64,000 nucleotides of DNA from the NCBI GenBank assembly GCA_013076295.1, contig RQOL01000478.1:1-64000 (forward strand), in the 5' to 3' direction. Each line of letters opens with the position of its first letter. The first letter of the stretch is position 1. Source of the stretch: Sanderia malayensis. Its lineage: Eukaryota > Cnidaria > Scyphozoa > Semaeostomeae > Pelagiidae. Made by a program: the position numbers and the translations under genes. Below, one piece after another: positions 59,213-64,000 of the stretch. A model generated the notes under the pieces. The model worked only from the letters and a program-made list of their open reading frames with translations, made no database searches and was not told where the DNA came from.

Positions 59213-60096
59213 ATGATAAATGGTAATAATATAATTTGATCTTTGTCAATCTTTTCAATCAAAGACTATTAAGCAAACTATAATGAGTTATGGTGTGTTT
59301 AACATTAATTGTTATCTATCAATTGTAGAATTTGGACATATTGGAAGAGAATATGCATCCTTTCAACAGGCATGGCAGGCCTGGGTAAGTTTGTTACTCT
59401 AGTTGTTGTATGAAATAAGCAAAAAAGGCAAATTCAGAGCAGTTGCATAGGAATAATTGAAGTGTGCTCTCCTTCTGTATTTTGGTGTTTTGCTAGCTCA
59501 TACTCCTATAAGCAATGAATTGGCATTGCTGTAACCTGGAAAGTATTTTGAATTCTTGAAACTGTGTGTTTGGTTAATGGTTTCACTAAATTTTATTGTT
59601 GCTTGCAGGTGCTGATAGCTGAACAGAAAAGGAAAGAGTGTCCCTACTTGGTTTTTTGTGTGGTAAGTGTCAAATTAATATGTGAGTTTTAAAATTAGAA
59701 CAATAATATATGAATTGAACTGAATATAACAATGAACTGAATTTGGAACTATTTAAACAGGAAAAAGCATTGACCATGCATGAATATGGGAAATTTGTGA
59801 GATTGATTGGTAGGCCAGTAAAAGTAAGTTATTATTAGTATGAATAATTCATGCATGAGCAAGGCCACTAAGCTACATAACAACAGAACTACAAACAATA
59901 AAACTACATAACTACAACCTATCAAACAACATAACTACAAACTGAAAACTATTTAAAAACTATCTACAAACAGTAAAAACCTGCATATAACATCCTCCAT
60001 CTTATTTTGTAGGCTATTTTGGTTGTGAAGAATGAAAAACAATGGGTAAACTATAAGACAATATCATGTAAATATGACTATGAAAAAATATATTGA
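59213..60096 (+). CDS. Small five-exon gene, 88 aa, unknown function
   Basis: Exons 59213-59222, 59329-59384, 59609-59662, 59761-59823 and 60013-60096. All four introns have GT-AG ends with good donors (GTAATA, GTAAGT, GTAAGT, GTAAGT) and pyrimidine-rich or TTTNCAG-like acceptors, and the sum is exactly 89 codons including the TGA. The product begins MINEFGHIGREYASFQQAW and includes CPYLVFCVEKALTMHEYGKF and WVNYKTISCKYDY. The shape (aromatic SF..AW.AW segment, then a strand ending SC) loosely recalls the N-terminal region of ZSWIM/FAR1-type transposase-derived proteins, but I do not claim membership. It is convergent with the cargo gene at 60177-60753. Transcript evidence is lacking; a further upstream non-coding exon is likely. 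Confidence 0.6.
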
Positions 60097-60176
60097 AAAA
60101 TGGAATATTGGGTGGTAGGTTGTAAAAATAGGAGGTTCTTATATGCAGGTTTTTACTGTATAACTATGTACAATAT

Positions 60177-60753
60177 CTACATGTTAAAATACGATATTTT
60201 TACAATTTTGGCACCGCGTGCCAATTCGGCCTGCTCTACCGAAAGTTTGTGGGAAGGGTTTTGGGTGACCACCTTCCCACCCTCTTTTTGGGGGGCCTTT
60301 CTTTTTCGTTGGCCTTTGCCAATTTTGATAAAAGCCTCTGCTTGTGTTCTGTAAATTAACACATATAACATTGATATGTTAAAGGTTGTTAACATTTTGT
60401 AAAAAGATGCAATGCCATTGTTAAAGTGTGTATGTTAAACATGTGAAATACAATGTAAAAAGGTGTACGTACACAATTTCATTTGTCGGGATTCTTCTCC
60501 CAGTGGCAAACACTAAATTAAAACATTTGCCGGCCAATTCTGGGAATTGGTCGGCACATTTTTTTTTCAATGCAGGTATACTGCTATATGTTATTTCCTA
60601 GGAGAAAAAGAAGATGGAAAGAGTAATGGTTGATAGCAGTTATGAAGATGAGAAATGTAGTAATATATATATTAATGTATTTAATATAATTACTTTGGTG
60701 TCTTTGCCAAGGGTTATCGCAATATTATTTTCCTTTGGCTTTGCATTTGCCAT
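60177..60753 (-). CDS. Helitron cargo gene copy 5, intact; beta-grasp (CIDE-N/PB1-like) protein
   Basis: Exons 60753-60694 (20 codons), 60597-60473 and 60348-60177; phases 0 and 2; total 118 residues. The order of predicted elements is strand (NIAITLG), turn, strand (EITYSSI), helix (PALKKKCADQFPELAG), strand-turn (FNLVFATGRRIPT), helix (NEIVTQ), strand (AEAFIKIGKGQRK), then a basic tail. This is the order of a CIDE-N or PB1-type beta-grasp domain, and the last strand with Lys-Gly-Gln resembles the end of CIDE-N domains. Four other copies keep the exon phases and core. The donor of exon 2 is GTACGT. The fold is inferred by eye from sequence pattern; no function is established. It lies upstream of, and on the same strand as, the Rep/helicase gene. 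Confidence 0.65.
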
Positions 60754-60756
60754 GTT

Positions 60757-61190
60757 GAAATGTTCTTAAAATGAAATGTTGAAATGCATGTATAATTAAT
60801 TTAAGGTTAGTGGAAAATGCTGCTGAGGGAGAATTATGGAAGATTAGAAAATGTTGTATTACTCAATTTACGAAATTCTGATAGTGTGGAATTTGTGTGA
60901 ATAAATAAATGAAGAGCAAAGATTGATAATATTAATAATAGAAAAGATAGTTACAAATCTGCAATTGGGCGCGTAAAGGTGTGATAAACGAATGCTGAAG
61001 TAAACAAAGGTAGTAAGTAGTGTTAGAAATCGGTACACAGTGACTGTAAACTTGTTGTTAATAACTATGAATACATTCAAGGCTGTTTAATTAATCTGCA
61101 TTTGTTTTCTTAAATGTTTAAACTTTCAAAAGTTATTTAGAAAAATTTTTCCATACTTGAAATTGGTGCGATCGAAATCTGAAAATGTTT
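60757..61190. other. Upstream region of cargo copy 5; no gene recognised
   Basis: AT-rich sequence between the start of cargo copy 5 and the 5' terminal domain of Helitron B. No mini-exon array like those in Helitron A is visible here. Confidence 0.4.
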
Positions 61191-61277
61191 TTCGCGCGCT
61201 TGAGTGAGGGTCGAATCTATTGTTTCAGCGCAATTTCGAGCCCTTGGCACCTGACATCACAGAATAGTAATATTAGA

Positions 61278-62557
61278 TATATATATTTTGCGGAGGTCAT
61301 GTCATGACGCATTTTCTTGCCAAAAACAATAGATTCGACCCGAAAAAATAGGTCGAACGCCTCAAAACAATGGGCCGAAACGGCCAATCGGTGATCAATA
61401 AGGCTTTTTTCAATGGGGGCGCACAAGGTTGACACTTGCATGGAAAGGCTCCGTTTCTGGAGTAGGCAAAAGTATTTTAAAAGAATTTTTGAGTTATTCC
61501 ATTAATTATCCTACTAATTGTGCTATCACGAAAAAACGACGGTTTACGCTGGCAAAACTTCCAAATTCATGTCGCGAACTCCAATTTCGAAGAAAGCGTT
61601 CGCTCTTCACGTGACGCGTTTCGCCTTTTGCTGCAATTTGATTGGCTCTTTCGTGACTTCACGTGAAAAGTCACACGTTTTTCGTTATCTTGCAAATTAG
61701 CCCTCGGGTTGAACAGCAGGTACTTTTGGAGAAGACGCGTGTTTTTGTTTTCAACACAAAAGATAACTGGGCGCCTTTCAAAGTGTTTTACGACCTGAAT
61801 TATCTTTGTAAAGCCTTGCTAATTGTTTGAGAGACCTCTGGAAAATTACAGGAGACAATTGAGAACACAGGTGATAGTTTTAGTTTTTGTACGACTGCCA
61901 TTGTTGCTTCGGCATACTGTGACGCTTAGGCCTGATGTAAACAAATCAAAGTTTTAAAAACAAACCCATTGTACGTGGGGTTGAAAGAGGTATGAGCGAA
62001 GCGAATGCAGCGTACGAAGTGCGCCCTATCAGTCAATGTTTCTTGATAATAGATAGACAGGCGAGCGCAGCGAGCTAACCCATCGTAAGTGGGGTTGAAA
62101 GGGGCATGAGCGTTAGCGAATGCAGCACACGAAGTGCGCCAATAATAGGGGAGCGCAGCGAGCTAACCCATTGTAAGTGGGGTTGAAAGGGGCATGAGCG
62201 TTAGCGAATGCAGCGCACGAAATGCGCCAACCATAGGCGAGCGCAGCGAGCTAACCCATTGTAGTGGGGTAGAAAGGGGCATGAGCGTTAGCGAATGTAG
62301 CGCACGAAGTGCGCCAACCACAGGCGAGCGCAGCGAGCTAACCCATTGTATGTGGAGTTGAAAGGGGCATGAGCATAAGCGAATGCAGCGCACGAAGTGT
62401 GCCAACCACAGGTGAGCGCAGCGAGCTAACCCAGTGTACGTGGGGTTGACAGGGGCATGAGCGTAAGCGAATGCAGCGCACGAAGTGCGCCAGCCACATT
62501 AATTTTTTTCACTTGCCCACCTCTGGGAAGCGAACGAATGCGAGCGCCCCCGGCTAG
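61278..62557 (+). mobile_element. Non-autonomous Helitron, head to head with Helitron B
   Basis: Same domains as the gag insertion but on the plus strand: 5' TATATATATTTTGCGG (lacking the first TCTAA), AACAATAGATTCGACCC, the middle domain (61530-61650), a minisatellite (about 61960-62500) and the 3' end GAGCGCCCCCGGCTAG at 62557, followed by T. The final 18 bases equal those of 29725-30699. Longer than the gag copy (about 1280 against 975 bp) because of more minisatellite units and extra sequence at 61680-61960. Confidence 0.83.
61960..62500. repeat. CpG-rich minisatellite, inverted orientation
   Basis: Five to six units of the minisatellite of 29785-30228 in reverse complement (GCGCACGAAGTGCGC, GCGAGCGCAGCGAGC, CCCATTGTA). 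One unit (62020-62070) is the longer type with the TTTCTTGATAATAGATAGAC insert, so both monomer types coexist in one array. Confidence 0.9.
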
Positions 62558-64000
62558 TAGTAATAAGAAAGGGCTTGAAAAAGAGGCAACTACAAAGCAA
62601 GCAAAGAAATCAAGAAGCAATACATTAACTGATCGAGTAGCTGTGAATCATTGTGTTGTAAAGGAATTAGAAAAGGACTTTAAAAATTTAAATGAACTGA
62701 ACTGCAATGTTCATCCTATTGATAGGCTGGGAAACAAAACAAGGAACATATTAAAGGAAAGAGAAGGAAGGAAAGACAATGGCAGCAAATTGTTTGGAAG
62801 TGACTGTATCAGCACTAAAATAGTGCTAAATGTGTCCAAACTCAAGCACAAGCAAGGAGTTGGTGACCCAACTTCTTTTGGAGCATTTCTCAAGATGAGC
62901 AATATATCCCCAACTTTTTTGCCAAGATATGTTGGAAACAGGTTTGACATTCTTTTTAAACTTGCAGGCCCGATCTTTCATCTCCGCAAAGAGATGATTG
63001 AATATCTTGATAAATGGTGTGTGTCATCAAAACTTGCACCAGCATTATTATCAGACATCCAGAGCCAAGAGGGTTTGCTACAGCTTCAGGCACTAGGATT
63101 GTTTGGCAAACTTCTGACTGGCCCTTGGATGACCAAGATCTATGGTGAAAAACAAATATTCATCATCTTGAGCTGAGATTTCTTTCCAGGAGAGTTATTG
63201 ATGCATTAAAGAGTTATGAGGAAAATCCTGAAATAGTATTAAGCACACAAATTTATTCCTTTGGTGAGCCTTTAAAGATGTTAAATGTTGTCTTGAAGTC
63301 ATTGCAGGAATCACCAGCTCATGTTGAAGAGTTTAACGAAATCATAGGTGCACTTGCAAAAGGATTCAGAGAAGTCCTTGAAAGGCAACTTGAACCATAT
63401 TTACATGGTAGACTTGCAAATCCTAGAGATAAAGTCATGGAGCAAACCAAATCTGCACCAAAGCACAACATTTATTCTGAGAGAGCCCTGGCCATGGCAG
63501 AATCTCAATGCAGGCAGGCCCCAAATGCAAAGGTTGACTTTTTATCCTCCAAAGTAAGATTTGGAATGAACCATGCTATTGATTGGTTGGATAAACAAGA
63601 AGATGCAAGTTCTGTTTTGAAGTTTGCAATCAATAAGGGACGCGAATCTATCAACAAGAGGAAAGTGCATGATGAGAAAGTTGAGAGGAAGAAAATCAAG
63701 CGAATGAAATTGAAATTTCAAAAGAAAGATTCAAATGTGAGACGGCAAATTCAAAGAAAGGCCAAACAAATGATGAATAACAAGAGTCTAACAATTCAAT
63801 GTGTGAGTCAGTTGCACAATAACATTGACAAAGAGACAAAGGAAACCTGCTATGAATTTATTACAAACATCAACAAATTCACAGGAAGGGTGTTGCATCA
63901 TGTGTGGTTTGATGAAGAAACTGGTAGAGAAGAGAATTACAAAGGTAAAATAACCAAAGTTGCTAGAGGAAGACAGTCTCTTACTATAGAATATGACATA
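62558..64000 (+). pseudogene. 3' part of an uncharacterised gene, Tudor-like C-terminus, one frameshift
   Basis: Open from the Helitron end: SNKKGLEKEATTKQ, then CNVHPIDRLGNKTRNILKE, GDPTSFGAFLKMSNISPTF, LPRYVGNRFDILFKLAGPIF and LLQLQALGLFGKLLTGPW. The first frame stops at 63174-63176, but another frame is open from 63152 to the window end (283 codons) and continues the protein (HLELRFLSRRVIDALKSYEE, KHNIYSERALAMAESQC). A Lys/Arg-rich probable coiled coil (KRKVHDEKVERKKIKRMK) precedes GRVLHHVWFDEETGREENY-KGKI, which has the pattern of a Tudor-like strand set. The upstream part is displaced by the Helitron or absent. I do not know its function; it may itself derive from a mobile element. Confidence 0.65.

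Larger units (their letters stand above)
49880..61277 (-). mobile_element. Helitron B, autonomous type but inactivated
   Basis: About 11.4 kb on the minus strand. The 5' end is TCTAATATTACTATTCTGTG (from 61277), matching the independently defined 5' end of the gag insertion (TCTAATATATATATTCTG). The 3' domain at 49890-49990 (CTTTTTACTTGACGGG, GCGCGCCAACCACATTAAG on the minus strand) corresponds to the 3' domain of the non-autonomous elements, though its last bases are diverged and no CTAG is visible. It contains one cargo gene, a convergent small gene, the Rep/helicase gene and a long 3' non-coding region. Confidence 0.75.

Noticed and set aside
29725..62557. A single giant transposon of about 33 kb with ~1-kb terminal inverted repeats
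   Set aside because: The inverted ends exist, but the left one is cleanly inserted in gag as a complete 975-bp element with its own two termini, and further copies of the same domains occur at 34328 and 49250-49990. Several separate Helitrons explain the data better.
62163..62620. Minus-strand open frames in 62163-62620
   Set aside because: Frames across the CpG-rich minisatellite (repeated LRALHSLTLMPLS), caused by the repeat unit.

Overview
This is an AT-rich animal (metazoan) window made almost entirely of repeats and transposons. I saw no bacterial operon and no recognisable host housekeeping gene. Evidence for a eukaryote: many GT-AG introns that keep frame across conserved proteins, a CR1/L2-type LINE, a Ty3/Gypsy-type gag with an LTR, a hAT transposase, intron-bearing Helitron Rep/helicase genes, long satellite arrays and a fragment of 28S rDNA. 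An invertebrate such as a cnidarian would fit, but the species cannot be fixed from sequence alone.

Layout. (1) 1-8657: homogeneous tandem array of a 91/92-bp satellite. (2) 8658-11789: LINE copy 1, with decayed ORF1 and the endonuclease part of ORF2, cut off by a 100-N assembly gap (11790-11889). (3) 11890-20723: a second, divergent array of the same satellite with a higher-order repeat of about 3.72 kb. (4) 20724-24539: a 3.8-kb orphan copy of a segment that recurs at 43295-47154 inside a Helitron; it ends abruptly in a 117-bp antisense 28S rDNA fragment. (5) 25008-28141: LINE copy 2, 5'-truncated, with an intact 953-residue ORF2. (6) 28472-30812: Gypsy-type LTR and gag, split by a 975-bp non-autonomous Helitron and followed by a decayed hAT transposase gene (30815-33755, minus). 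(7) About 34330-49880 and 49880-61277: two large Helitrons (A and B) in the same orientation, head to tail, each with a five-exon Rep/Pif1-helicase gene on the minus strand, both broken. (8) 61278-62557: another non-autonomous Helitron, head to head with B. (9) 62558-64000: the 3' part of an uncharacterised gene running off the window.

The most interesting content is the cargo of the Helitrons. Upstream of each Rep/helicase gene lies a small minus-strand three-exon gene (five copies, one apparently intact at 60177-60753). Its product has a predicted beta-grasp core that resembles CIDE-N or PB1 domains. Convergent with the intact copy is a five-exon plus-strand gene of only 88 codons (59213-60096). 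In Helitron A the cargo gene is tandemly duplicated and preceded by arrays of repeated candidate mini-exons. The non-autonomous elements share the 5' TCTAATA terminus of Helitron B and a CpG-rich minisatellite next to their CTAG 3' end, so they appear to be derivatives of the same Helitron family.
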